From: Blastobasis lacticolella
Lineage: Eukaryota > Arthropoda > Insecta > Lepidoptera > Blastobasidae
DNA: 64,000 nt
Reading direction: 5' to 3'
Assembly (NCBI GenBank): GCA_905147135.1
Contig: LR990060.1
Coordinates: 8,572,001-8,636,000 of the forward strand
Numbering within the stretch: the first letter of the stretch is position 1; each line of letters starts with the position of its first letter. The position numbers and the translations under genes are program-made. Positions 22,846-33,982 of the stretch are shown one piece after another. Under the pieces are notes generated by a model, which did no database searches, was not told the DNA's origin, and saw only the letters and a list, made by a program, of their open reading frames with translations.

Positions 22846-24164
22846 GGTTGAATGGAAGAAAGAGACATGTTGGCCGAGTATAAGGGCAGATGACGGTGAT
22901 GATGATCTTCTTCTTAACGAGTCGATGGACTTAACACAGCCTTACACTTCGTTCGCCCAGTATTCGGCGACGCATACAGCATTTGGACTGGTCTCGAACA
23001 AGTCCTCCATTGTGCAAGTTTTAGAACATGCAAAGCATGAGACGAGGTGGTCCATAGTTACTTATATAGTCTATAGTTAGACGATGCACCTAAACGTGAG
23101 GGTAAGCGATTATCCCCATATATCCTATTTCACAAATATTAAGATCATATTCTGGCATTGTTTTGTGGCAGTAATTTTCGCGTATTTCAAACGAAAATTG
23201 CGAAACAACGGCCCTATCCAGGAAGCAGTAAGGGGCCATTACTTCAGAATTTTCACTGCACAGGCTACATTTTGCGTGGGCGCTTTTTATTTACAGCTTC
23301 CTTTTAAAGCTGTACAAAAGTAGGGCTCGCGATTCGTCAGTTCCATTTGGGTGAAAGAGAACATTTTAATAGTTTATGTTAAGATAAATAGTTTCTTCAG
23401 CAAATTTTTAACTTTAGATTTGTGTATTTTCCTTTTATGTAAAAATACTGGTAATTATATTTTTGTATTTAATAAATATTGTCTGTTTTAGTGTAAATTA
23501 TAATAATTCGGCACCTTCTCTTTCACCGAACTAATATCTAAGTTTCCTTCGAGATTTGTAAGTCAGCAACCGTGATAATACTATATTGCAGCAAACTAGC
23601 TTCAGTTAAACTAGAATCAGTATTAGGACACATATATGAGATTATCAGGATGGTGGTAGGAAATTACACGATCTTATAAGCGAAATGACGACTGGCCACA
23701 ACGACTCTGCCAAGACCAAGAAGAAGGCTACATTCATAAGGTAATAAGAATAAAATAAAATAAATAAAATGTGCTTGGACATTAATTACACATAGCCTAT
23801 AGCCCCAAAGTAAGCAAAGCCTGTGTTATGGGCAAACATACGACAAGCAAGAAATAGTGATAAAGATATCTTTAGCATAAGCATATAAATGAAGCACAAC
23901 CCCAGAAATTCCCAAACAAAAGCCTGGACTATACGACAAAAAGCCAAACGAAGTAGCGACGCTAAGTTTCTGTGAATAGTTACGAAAACAATCCACCGAG
24001 GAGATAGAAGAGCTTCAGAATAAAATGTGTTGGACAGTTTTGAAATCGAGCCGACAACTTTAAGTGCCGTACTTAGCCGACTGAGGTTGATGCAGAAACG
24101 GACGAGATGTGTGTTCATGTGAGATACTCGTATCTGGGGCCTAATTTTCGCGCATATACTTCCA

Positions 24165-24367
24165 TTAATAATGACATTGAAATGTCTTTTGCAGCCAAAA
24201 TATTTTCTTAACTATCTTCAACAGTCGTATATTGTCGAAGATCAATTTCAGTGGCGTTTTAGTATGCTTTTTTGGTATTTAAATGTCACTGAGATTGATT
24301 TTCAAAAATGTAAGACAGTTGAGATAATATATTTTGGCAGCAATAGACATTTCAATGTCAATATTAA
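24165..24367. mobile_element. MITE-like element with about 60-bp inverted ends
   Basis: The left end TTAATAATGACATTGAAATG and the right end (complement of CATTTCAATGTCAATATTAA) are inverted copies, and similarity continues inward for about 60 bases. Present in all three copies (28588-28790 and 31422-31624), so it predates the duplication. It creates the 106-codon frame seen three times, which is therefore not a gene. Confidence 0.65.
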
Positions 24368-24409
24368 TAAAGATATGTGGCTAGAAAAATTTGAACGAAT
24401 TGAATATTT

Positions 24410-24575
24410 ATCCTCGAAACAAACGGTTTTCAATTTTAATTTTCAGAAAGAGTACCGTTTAAAAATAGCGAAAATCAGCATCATGCATTAAAATATCTAA
24501 TTTTTTATGGATAAAATCTAAATTGAAAACCGGTCCAATCGAGGCGAGTGATAAAAAAATAGGGCTGTGTGTAAA
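24410..24575 (-). mobile_element. copy of the MITE family at 37468-37703
   Basis: On the minus strand the segment reads CCCTATTTTTTTATCACTCG, then GGTTTTCAATTTAGATTTTA, then ATGCTGATTTTCGCTATTTT, the order seen in the 37468 element. Mirrored in A' and B. Confidence 0.5.
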
Positions 24576-25332
24576 GATAGATTGTACCTCAATATACCCA
24601 TTTTCGAAATAAAGGTCTTAAATTGATTTACATACTTTGACACAGTTTTACATTCATTGCACTTTGCTCTTTGATACATAACTTTTTATAGATTTAGGTC
24701 AATAACAATGATTATTATTGGGCCTTTGCCCAGCAGTGGGATGATTCAGCCCGATATAAATAAATAAAATGTTTCAATAGGTACAATTAAGTGTCAGATT
24801 AGTCTCATGTAACAAAAAAAGTCATCGTTACGTCTGTGTATGTACCTGAAAGTTTCGTATATTTTTTTATATGTGGAGAACCCCCACTGTATGTGGTCCC
24901 AATTTCGACAATAACGACCTACTTACAACTTACAATTGCCTTCAATTTATATAACAATGTATAACTATATATATTATAATTCTTGATATTTATTCAATTT
25001 GAAGAAATGAAAAAAGAAGTGGTGGTTCACCGAGTGTTCCATCTATACATCTTACAATTTCTATCATTCATATTGTGTTGTTGTTGTGATCTCAGTCTTA
25101 TATCTGTCCTTATATCTTTAGAAAGCACATTAGGCATTGTATTTTGAGGTGAGTGTGCAGTCCATGCCGAAGTTGGGTTGTTTTTGTGAAAATTCCGCCA
25201 ACTTTACCACAAGTGGCAGTTTAAAAGATAAAACTAGTTTCTTGAATTAAAAACTTTATACTGAATCCTCTTTTTTAGTCACAGAACGGAGTCTGCAGAG
25301 ACCGAACTCGCATTAAAGTATAATAAATCTTA

Positions 25333-25532
25333 AGGCCTTGCCACATATAAAGCTCGGCGCGAGCGCGGCGCGTTATTTGCTAGGCAACCATCGCGCGGCG
25401 CGATAGTTGCTAGGCAACCATCGCGCCGCGCGATGGTTGCCTAGCAAATAACGCGCCGCGCGATGGTTGCCTAGCAAATATCGCACCGCGCTCACGCCGC
25501 GCTCGCGCCGAGCTTTGTATGTGGCAAGGCCT
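25333..25532. mobile_element. 200-bp GC-rich MITE with TTA target duplication
   Basis: Ends AGGCCTTGCCACATA and TATGTGGCAAGGCCT are inverted and flanked by TTA at 25330-25332 and 25533-25535. The third copy of this DNA (30457-30459) has the undisturbed single site. The interior is built of inverted units around GGTTGCCTAGCAA and CGCGCCGCGCG, so the whole element can fold on itself. A 3-bp TTA/TAA duplication is typical of the PIF/Harbinger superfamily; the assignment is inference. The open frame through it is a by-product. Confidence 0.85.
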
Positions 25533-26204
25533 TTAATACTTACTTGTTCTGTTTGATGAAATATACGTATTATCATTATTTCTTTTTATTGTGATTTTTG
25601 TGTTGTCTTAGTTTCTACTTTCCTTTTTTGTCATTTAAAATTATTATGGTGTTGTTGTTTGTGTATAAATGTTATTCTTTTCTATATATGTAAGCTATGT
25701 AAACTGCAACCGGAGAGTGGAGAGAAACTAACGAATGGATTTATGTAATTTAATTTAAAGAAAAAATAATACACACGATAAGTTACATACATCATTACAT
25801 TAAAAGAGATATTTACAATATTAACAGAAGATATATAAAGAATAGACAAAACTCAACTTATTTAAAGATAAAAAATTTGCCCAAATTTCCCCGAGTAACC
25901 GGATAAGTGCCCAGAAGAATATTTAATTAGAATAACCAACTAACTAAGCTAACCTAGCGTTACTAGATTATGGACTGCTTACCTAAATAGATGAAAACCT
26001 ATATTTTTTACGAGACTCATCTCATGACACTACGTGGTGATCACATAAATACTTGATGCGATACACGTATCGCAGAGTTTGGTATTTCGTGATATTGAAG
26101 CGTATGTACAGTACAAGACCAACAGAAGTTCGAATTGGAGCCGCCCGACTGGGGAAGACCTCCACCTTACAGAATATCACAGCTAAATAATATATTTTTT
26201 AATA

Positions 26205-26448
26205 GTATTGTGTTTCTGCCGGTGAGTATGGTTTCCAGTGCTCCATAGGATGGGGATTTGGGGAACCGTGGCTTTGGCAGTGGAGTGGCAATTGCCTTTT
26301 GCTGCCAGAGCAACGTGTTATAAAAGTAGGCAACGCATTAGCGATACTCTTGGTGTTGCTAATGTGTATAGGCAGTGGTGACCACTTTCCATCAGGTGGC
26401 CCGCTTGCCTGTTTGCCTACCGTATGAAATTTAAAAAAAAACGGAATT
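26205..26448 (+). mobile_element. LINE-A 3' UTR in left arm
   Basis: Runs from TTTCTGCCGGTGAGTATGG through GGATTTGGGGAACCGTGGC and CATCAGGTGGCCCGCTTGC to CCTACCGTATGAAAT and an A run. Copies with the same start and end occur at 26507-26750, 29544-29790 and 33683-33913, always beside the AATTCCG junction motif. Confidence 0.7.
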
Positions 26449-26506
26449 ATTTTATTTTTTAATTTCAATTGTTTTTTTCAATTGTTAATTTCAATTTAAT
26501 TTCAAT
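26449..26506. repeat. 58-bp spacer at palindrome centre (junction J1)
   Basis: AT-rich and internally repetitive: CAATTG at 26466-26471 and 26479-26484 around a T run, plus several AATTTCAATT variants. It is flanked by CGGAATT (26442) and AATTCCG (26507). Its complement reappears at 29481-29550. Confidence 0.85.
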
Positions 26507-29476
26507 AATTCCGTTTTTTTTTTAATTTCATACGGTAGGCAAACAGGCAAGCGGGCCACCTGATGGAAAGTGGTCACCACTGCCTATACACATTAGCAAC
26601 ACCAAGAGTATCGCTAATGCGTTGCCTACTTTTATAACACGTTGCTCTGGCAGCAAAAGGCAATTGCCACTCCACTGCCAAAGCCACGGTTCCCCAAATC
26701 CCCACCCTATGGAGCACTGGAAACCATACTCACCGGCAGAAACACAATACTATTAAAAAATATATTATTTAGCTGTGATATTCTGTAAGGTGGAGGTCTT
26801 CCCCAGTCGGGCGGCTCCAATTCGAACTTCTGTTGGTCTTGTACTGTACATACGCTTCAATATCACGAAATACCAAACTCTGCGATACGTGTATCGCATC
26901 AAGTATTTATGTGATCACCACGTAGTGTCATGAGATGAGTCTCGTAAAAAATATAGGTTTTCATCTATTTAGGTAAGCAGTCCATAATCTAGTAACGCTA
27001 GGTTAGCTTAGTTAGTTGGTTATTCTAATTAAATATTCTTCTGGGCACTTATCCGGTTACTCGGGGAAATTTGGGCAAATTTTTTATCTTTAAATAAGTT
27101 GAGTTTTGTCTATTCTTTATATATCTTCTGTTAATATTGTAAATATCTCTTTTAATGTAATGATGTATGTAACTTATCGTGTGTATTATTTTTTCTTTAA
27201 ATTAAATTACATAAATCCATTCGTTAGTTTCTCTCCACTCTCCGGTTGCAGTTTACATAGCTTACATATATAGAAAAGAATAACATTTATACACAAACAA
27301 CAACACCATAATAATTTTAAATGACAAAAAAGGAAAGTAGAAACTAAGACAACACAAAAATCACAATAAAAAGAAATAATGATAATACGTATATTTCATC
27401 AAACAGAACAAGTAAGTATTAAAGGCCTTGCCACATACAAAGCTCGGCGCGAGCGCGGCGTGAGCGCGGTGCGATATTTGCTAGGCAACCATCGCGCGGC
27501 GCGTTATTTGCTAGGCAACCATCGCGCGGCGCGATGGTTGCCTAGCAACTATCGCGCCGCGCGATGGTTGCCTAGCAAATAACGCGCCGCGCTCGCGCCG
27601 AGCTTTATATGTGGCAAGGCCTTAAGATTTATTATACTTTAATGCGAGTTCGGTCTCTGCAGACTCCGTTCTGTGACTAAAAAAGAGGATTCAGTATAAA
27701 GTTTTTAATTCAAGAAACTAGTTTTATCTTTTAAACTGCCACTTGTGGTAAAGTTGGCGGAATTTTCACAAAAACAACCCAACTTCGGCATGGACTGCAC
27801 ACTCACCTCAAAATACAATGCCTAATGTGCTTTCTAAAGATATAAGGACAGATATAAGACTGAGATCACAACAACAACACAATATGAATGATAGAAATTG
27901 TAAGATGTATAGATGGAACACTCGGTGAACCACCACTTCTTTTTTCATTTCTTCAAATTGAATAAATATCAAGAATTATAATATATATAGTTATACATTG
28001 TTATATAAATTGAAGGCAATTGTAAGTTGTAAGTAGGTCGTTATTGTCGAAATTGGGACCACATACAGTGGGGGTTCTCCACATATAAAAAAATATACGA
28101 AACTTTCAGGTACATACACAGACGTAACGATGACTTTTTTTGTTACATGAGACTAATCTGACACTTAATTGTACCTATTGAAACATTTTATTTATTTATA
28201 TCGGGCTGAATCATCCCACTGCTGGGCAAAGGCCCAATAATAATCATTGTTATTGACCTAAATCTATAAAAAGTTATGTATCAAAGAGCAAAGTGCAATG
28301 AATGTAAAACTGTGTCAAAGTATGTAAATCAATTTAAGACCTTTATTTCGAAAATGGGTATATTGAGGTACAATCTATCTTTACACACAGCCCTATTTTT
28401 TTATCACTCGCCTCGATTGGACCGGTTTTCAATTTAGATTTTATCCATAAAAAATTAGATATTTTAATGCATGATGCTGATTTTCGCTATTTTTAAACGG
28501 TACTCTTTCTGAAAATTAAAATTGAAAACCGTTTGTTTCGAGGATAAATATTCAATTCGTTCAAATTTTTCTAGCCACATATCTTTATTAATATTGACAT
28601 TGAAATGTCTATTGCTGCCAAAATATATTATCTCAACTGTCTTACATTTTTGAAAATCAATCTCAGTGACATTTAAATACCAAAAAAGCATACTAAAACG
28701 CCACTGAAATTGATCTTCGACAATATACGACTGTTGAAGATAGTTAAGAAAATATTTTGGCTGCAAAAGACATTTCAATGTCATTATTAATGGAAGTATA
28801 TGCGCGAAAATTAGGCCCCAGATACGAGTATCTCACATGAACACACATCTCGTCCGTTTCTGCATCAACCTCAGTCGGCTAAGTACGGCACTTAAAGTTG
28901 TCGGCTCGATTTCAAAACTGTCCAACACATTTTATTCTGAAGCTCTTCTATCTCCTCGGTGGATTGTTTTCGTAACTATTCACAGAAACTTAGCGTCGCT
29001 ACTTCGTTTGGCTTTTTGTCGTATAGTCCAGGCTTTTGTTTGGGAATTTCTGGGGTTGTGCTTCATTTATATGCTTATGCTAAAGATATCTTTATCACTA
29101 TTTCTTGCTTGTCGTATGTTTGCCCATAACACAGGCTTTGCTTACTTTGGGGCTATAGGCTATGTGTAATTAATGTCCAAGCACATTTTATTTATTTTAT
29201 TTTATTCTTATTACCTTATGAATGTAGCCTTCTTCTTGGTCTTGGCAGAGTCGTTGTGGCCAGTCGTCATTTCGCTTATAAGATCGTGTAATTTCCTACC
29301 ACCATCCTGATAATCTCATATATGTGTCCTAATACTGATTCTAGTTTAACTGAAGCTAGTTTGCTGCAATATAGTATTATCACGGTTGCTGACTTACAAA
29401 TCTCGAAGGAAACTTAGATATTAGTTCGGTGAAAGAGAAGGTGCCGAATTATTATAATTTACACTAAAACAGACAA
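26507..29476 (-). repeat. inverted partial copy A'
   Basis: Reverse complement of 23479-26448. It stops abruptly at ACAGACAA (29476), whereas L and B continue with TATTTATTAAATAC. It carries the GC-rich MITE and matches L against B at the three substitutions I noted (B positions about 30171, 31026 and 31256). It is therefore a younger copy of L, or an artefact derived from L. Confidence 0.95.
27423..27622. mobile_element. mirror copy of the 200-bp GC-rich MITE
   Basis: Same element as at 25333-25532 in opposite orientation, flanked by TAA at 27420-27422 and 27623-27625. Its encoded frame is identical to that of the other copy. Confidence 0.85.
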
Positions 29477-30456
29477 CATTGAATTATTGAAATTAAATTG
29501 AAATTAACAATTGAAAAAAACAATTGAAATTAAAAAATAAAATAATTCCGTTTTTTTTTTAATTTCATACGGTAGGCAAACAGGCAAGCGGGCCACCTGA
29601 TGGAAAGTGGTCACCACTGCCTATACACATTAGCAACACCAAGAGTATCGCTAATGCGTTGCCTGCTTTTATAACACGTTGCTCTGGCAGCAAAAGGCAA
29701 ATGCCACTCCACTGCCAAAGCCACGGTTCCCCAAATCCCCACCCTATGGAGCACTGGAAACCATACTCACCGGCAGAAACACAATACTATTAAAAAATAT
29801 ATTATTTAGCTGTGATATTCTGTAAGGTGGAGGTCTTCCCCAGTCGGGCGGCTCCAATTCGAACTTCTGTTGGTCTTGTACTGTACATACGCTTCAATAT
29901 CACGAAATACCAAACTCTGCGATACGTGTATCGCATCAAGTATTTATGTGATCACCACGTAGTGTCATGAGATGAGTCTCGTAAAAAATATAGGTTTTCA
30001 TCTATTTAGGTAAGCAGTCCATAATCTAGTAACGCTAGGTTAGCTTAGTTAGTTGGTTATTCTAATTAAATATTCTTCTGGGCACTTATCCGGTTACTCG
30101 GGGAAATTTGGGCAAATTTTTTATCTTTAAATAAGTTGAGTTTTGTCTATTCTTTATATATCTTCTGTTATTATTGTAAATATCTCTTTTAATGTAATGA
30201 TGTATGTAACTTATCGTGTGTATTATTTTTTCTTTAAATTAAATTACATAAATCCATTCGTTAGTTTCTCTCCACTCTCCGGTTGCAGTTTACATAGCTT
30301 ACATATATAGAAAAGAATAACATTTATACACAAACAACAACACCATAATAATTTTAAATGACAAAAAAGGAAAGTAGAAACTAAGACAACACAAAAATCA
30401 CAATAAAAAGAAATAATGATAATACGTATATTTCATCAAACAGAACAAGTAAGTAT

Positions 30457-30459
30457 TAA
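30457..30459. other. empty target site of the 200-bp MITE
   Basis: AAGTATTAAGATTT here aligns to AAGTATTAA...TAAGATTT in A'. The single TAA shows the state before insertion, which fixes the element ends and the 3-base duplication. Confidence 0.9.
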
Positions 30460-32943
30460 GATTTATTATACTTTAATGCGAGTTCGGTCTCTGCAGACTC
30501 CGTTCTGTGACTAAAAAAGAGGATTCAGTATAAAGTTTTTAATTCAAGAAACTAGTTTTATCTTTTAAACTGCCACTTGTGGTAAAGTTGGCGGAATTTT
30601 CACAAAAACAACCCAACTTCGGCATGGACTGCACACTCACCTCAAAATACAATGCCTAATGTGCTTTCTAAAGATATAAGGACAGATATAAGACTGAGAT
30701 CACAACAACAACACAATATGAATGATAGAAATTGTAAGATGTATAGATGGAACACTCGGTGAACCACCACTTCTTTTTTCATTTCTTCAAATTGAATAAA
30801 TATCAAGAATTATAATATATATAGTTATACATTGTTATATAAATTGAAGGCAATTGTAAGTTGTAAGTAGGTCGTTATTGTCGAAATTGGGACCACATAC
30901 AGTGGGGGTTCTCCACATATAAAAAAATATACGAAACTTTCAGGTACATACACAGACGTAACGATGACTTTTTTTGTTACATGAGACTAATCTGACACTT
31001 AATTGTACCTATTGAAACATTTTATATATTTATATCGGGCTGAATCATCCCACTGCTGGGCAAAGGCCCAATAATAATCATTGTTATTGACCTAAATCTA
31101 TAAAAAGTTATGTATCAAAGAGCAAAGTGCAATGAATGTAAAACTGTGTCAAAGTATGTAAATCAATTTAAGACCTTTATTTCGAAAATGGGTATATTGA
31201 GGTACAATCTATCTTTACACACAGCCCTATTTTTTTATCACTCGCCTCGATTGGATCGGTTTTCAATTTAGATTTTATCCATAAAAAATTAGATATTTTA
31301 ATGCATGATGCTGATTTTCGCTATTTTTAAACGGTACTCTTTCTGAAAATTAAAATTGAAAACCGTTTGTTTCGAGGATAAATATTCAATTCGTTCAAAT
31401 TTTTCTAGCCACATATCTTTATTAATATTGACATTGAAATGTCTATTGCTGCCAAAATATATTATCTCAACTGTCTTACATTTTTGAAAATCAATCTCAG
31501 TGACATTTAAATACCAAAAAAGCATACTAAAACGCCACTGAAATTGATCTTCGACAATATACGACTGTTGAAGATAGTTAAGAAAATATTTTGGCTGCAA
31601 AAGACATTTCAATGTCATTATTAATGGAAGTATATGCGCGAAAATTAGGCCCCAGATACGAGTATCTCACATGAACACACATCTCGTCCGTTTCTGCATC
31701 AACCTCAGTCGGCTAAGTACGGCACTTAAAGTTGTCGGCTCGATTTCAAAACTGTCCAACACATTTTATTCTGAAGCTCTTCTATCTCCTCGGTGGATTG
31801 TTTTCGTAACTATTCACAGAAACTTAGCGTCGCTACTTCGTTTGGCTTTTTGTCGTATAGTCCAGGCTTTTGTTTGGGAATTTCTGGGGTTGTGCTTCAT
31901 TTATATGCTTATGCTAAAGATATCTTTATCACTATTTCTTGCTTGTCGTATGTTTGCCCATAACACAGGCTTTGCTTACTTTGGGGCTATAGGCTATGTG
32001 TAATTAATGTCCAAGCACATTTTATTTATTTTATTTTATTCTTATTACCTTATGAATGTAGCCTTCTTCTTGGTCTTGGCAGAGTCGTTGTGGCCAGTCG
32101 TCATTTCGCTTATAAGATCGTGTAATTTCCTACCACCATCCTGATAATCTCATATATGTGTCCTAATACTGATTCTAGTTTAACTGAAGCTAGTTTGCTG
32201 CAATATAGTATTATCACGGTTGCTGACTTACAAATCTCGAAGGAAACTTAGATATTAGTTCGGTGAAAGAGAAGGTGCCGAATTATTATAATTTACACTA
32301 AAACAGACAATATTTATTAAATACAAAAATATAATTACCAGTATTTTTACATAAAAGGAAAATACACAAATCTAAAGTTAAAAATTTGCTGAAGAAACTA
32401 TTTATCTTAACATAAACTATTAAAATGTTCTCTTTCACCCAAATGGAACTGACGAATCGCGAGCCCTACTTTTGTACAGCTTTAAAAGGAAGCTGTAAAT
32501 AAAAAGCGCCCACGCAAAATGTAGCCTGTGCAGTGAAAATTCTGAAGTAATGGCCCCTTACTGCTTCCTGGATAGGGCCGTTGTTTCGCAATTTTCGTTT
32601 GAAATACGCGAAAATTACTGCCACAAAACAATGCCAGAATATGATCTTAATATTTGTGAAATAGGATATATGGGGATAATCGCTTACCCTCACGTTTAGG
32701 TGCATCGTCTAACTATAGACTATATAAGTAACTATGGACCACCTCGTCTCATGCTTTGCATGTTCTAAAACTTGCACAATGGAGGACTTGTTCGAGACCA
32801 GTCCAAATGCTGTATGCGTCGCCGAATACTGGGCGAACGAAGTGTAAGGCTGTGTTAAGTCCATCGACTCGTTAAGAAGAAGATCATCATCACCGTCATC
32901 TGCCCTTATACTCGGCCAACATGTCTCTTTCTTCCATTCAACC

Positions 32944-33254
32944 CTACCGTCATGTCGGTACTCGAAAGCGAGACGTACCGGGTACGAATCTTACTGCTGG
33001 CATGTACCCATGTCACTTTTCTGAGTTATGTATATTAGTTGAATACTAATACTAACGATGAGGGAAAACATCGTAATGAAATCTACACATTATCCAACCT
33101 GGTCAGGATCCCCTGGTAACAGGGTCACGGAAACCAGACGGCAGTCGCTCCACCACAATTACCTGATCTGCCAAATCCTGGATCATAGTCAAGTCGGACC
33201 CCGGGCCCTCAAGCGCGAGAGCACAACGAAGACGTTACTGCTAAGATCATTATT
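32944..33254 (+). mobile_element. S1 SINE in copy B
   Basis: Mirror image of 22535-22845, including the damaged B box, so it was carried along by the duplication rather than inserted independently. Confidence 0.75.
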
Positions 33255-33682
33255 ATTTTTACCAAAGAAGCACAGTACATAACATACAAAGCAACTTGGC
33301 CTTTTAAATCTAACCAACGGCGACGTAAAATAAAGTAGAATTAAATTAAATTTAGAACCCTCCGCGGTAAGGGGCATGCACACAGGATTTAGTTCATAAT
33401 CCAAATGAATTTCTTTGCCTCTTTCAGTTTTACTTAACATTTTTTTCAGACGCTTTCAACTCCGGTTAAGTGTCAGTTTTATGAGCATCAACCTACATTT
33501 TAAACCTTTTTTTGAAGGACCCTCTTTTTATTGTGTTTTTATAATTGCTTCGTCCGGGATGGAATGGAGTTCGTTTATTGAGTAATTCTATTGGGGCTAC
33601 TTTATTACTATTTTTATTAATTTTCGTTTGGCTATTCGAATTGTCTTGTGACTTATGCAGATTATTATGGTTTTGTTTCTGG

Positions 33683-33913
33683 TGTTTCTGCCGGTGAGTA
33701 TGGTTTCCAGTGCTCCATAGGGTGGGGATTTGGGGAACCGTGGCTTTGGCAGTGGAGTGGCATTTGCCTTTTGCTGCCAGAGCAACGTGTTATAAAAGTA
33801 GGCAACGCATTAGCGATACTCTTGGTGTTGCTAATGTGTATAGGCAGTGGTGACCACTTTCCATCAGGTGGCCCGCTTGCCTGTTTGCCTACCGTATGAA
33901 ATTAAAAAAAAAA
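33683..33913 (+). mobile_element. LINE-A 3' UTR next to copy B, out of context
   Basis: In the same orientation as 26205-26448 but attached to the end of B. It has GGCATTTGCC like B, and GGGTGGGGATT unlike L, so it is not a simple copy of L's LINE-A. It ends in an A run that is part of the palindrome at 33909-33982. Confidence 0.75.
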
Positions 33914-33982
33914 CGGAATTATTTTATTTTTTAATTTCAAATTTATAAATTTGAAATTAAAAAATAAAATAATTCCGTTTTT
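33909..33982. repeat. 74-bp perfect palindrome (junction J3)
   Basis: A perfect reverse-complement pair centred at 33945.5 on ATTTATAAAT. Each arm carries CGGAATTATTTTATTTTTTA or its complement, the same AT-rich stretch found at J1 and J2. To the right the sequence becomes unrelated (AATTACATTTACTTAATA). Confidence 0.95.

Larger units (their letters stand above)
22107..26511 (+). repeat. left arm (L) of large inverted duplication
   Basis: From 22107 the sequence is mirrored at the other end: position x pairs with 55789-x up to the MITE at 25333, and with 55992-x beyond it, so the only length difference is 203 bases. Predicted peptides from mirrored frames are identical. The arm contains S1 (minus, 22535-22845), an S2 3' end (minus, about 23742-23835), a MITE at 24165-24367, a LINE tail (minus, about 24712-24766), the GC-rich MITE and a LINE-A 3' UTR. 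No gene is seen in it. Confidence 0.95.
23479..29476. repeat. palindrome with 2,970-bp arms
   Basis: Arms 23479-26448 and 26507-29476 are reverse complements with no length difference (x pairs with 52955-x throughout). I found two mismatches, both in the LINE-A part: one in the A run near 26434 and one at GGATGGGG near 26250. The spacer is 58 bases. Such a palindrome is unstable in living cells and is also a classic sequencing or assembly artefact, so its reality needs testing. Confidence 0.95.
29481..33682 (-). repeat. inverted full copy B, lacking the MITE
   Basis: Reverse complement of L (22107-26511) apart from the missing 203 bases and scattered substitutions. It starts with the complement of the central spacer (29481-29550, junction J2) and ends at TTTTGTTTCTGG (33682). 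After that the sequence switches to a LINE-A piece that does not belong next to it in L. Confidence 0.95.

Noticed and set aside
25333..25532. CRISPR-like repeat array
   Set aside because: The repeated units are inverted and lack unique spacers. The element has terminal inverted repeats and a target duplication, so it is a MITE in a eukaryotic genome.
22107..33682. A giant foldback or Polinton-type transposon
   Set aside because: No inverted terminal motif, target duplication, integrase, polymerase or transposase is visible. The arms consist of ordinary genomic DNA with old SINEs and MITEs in it.
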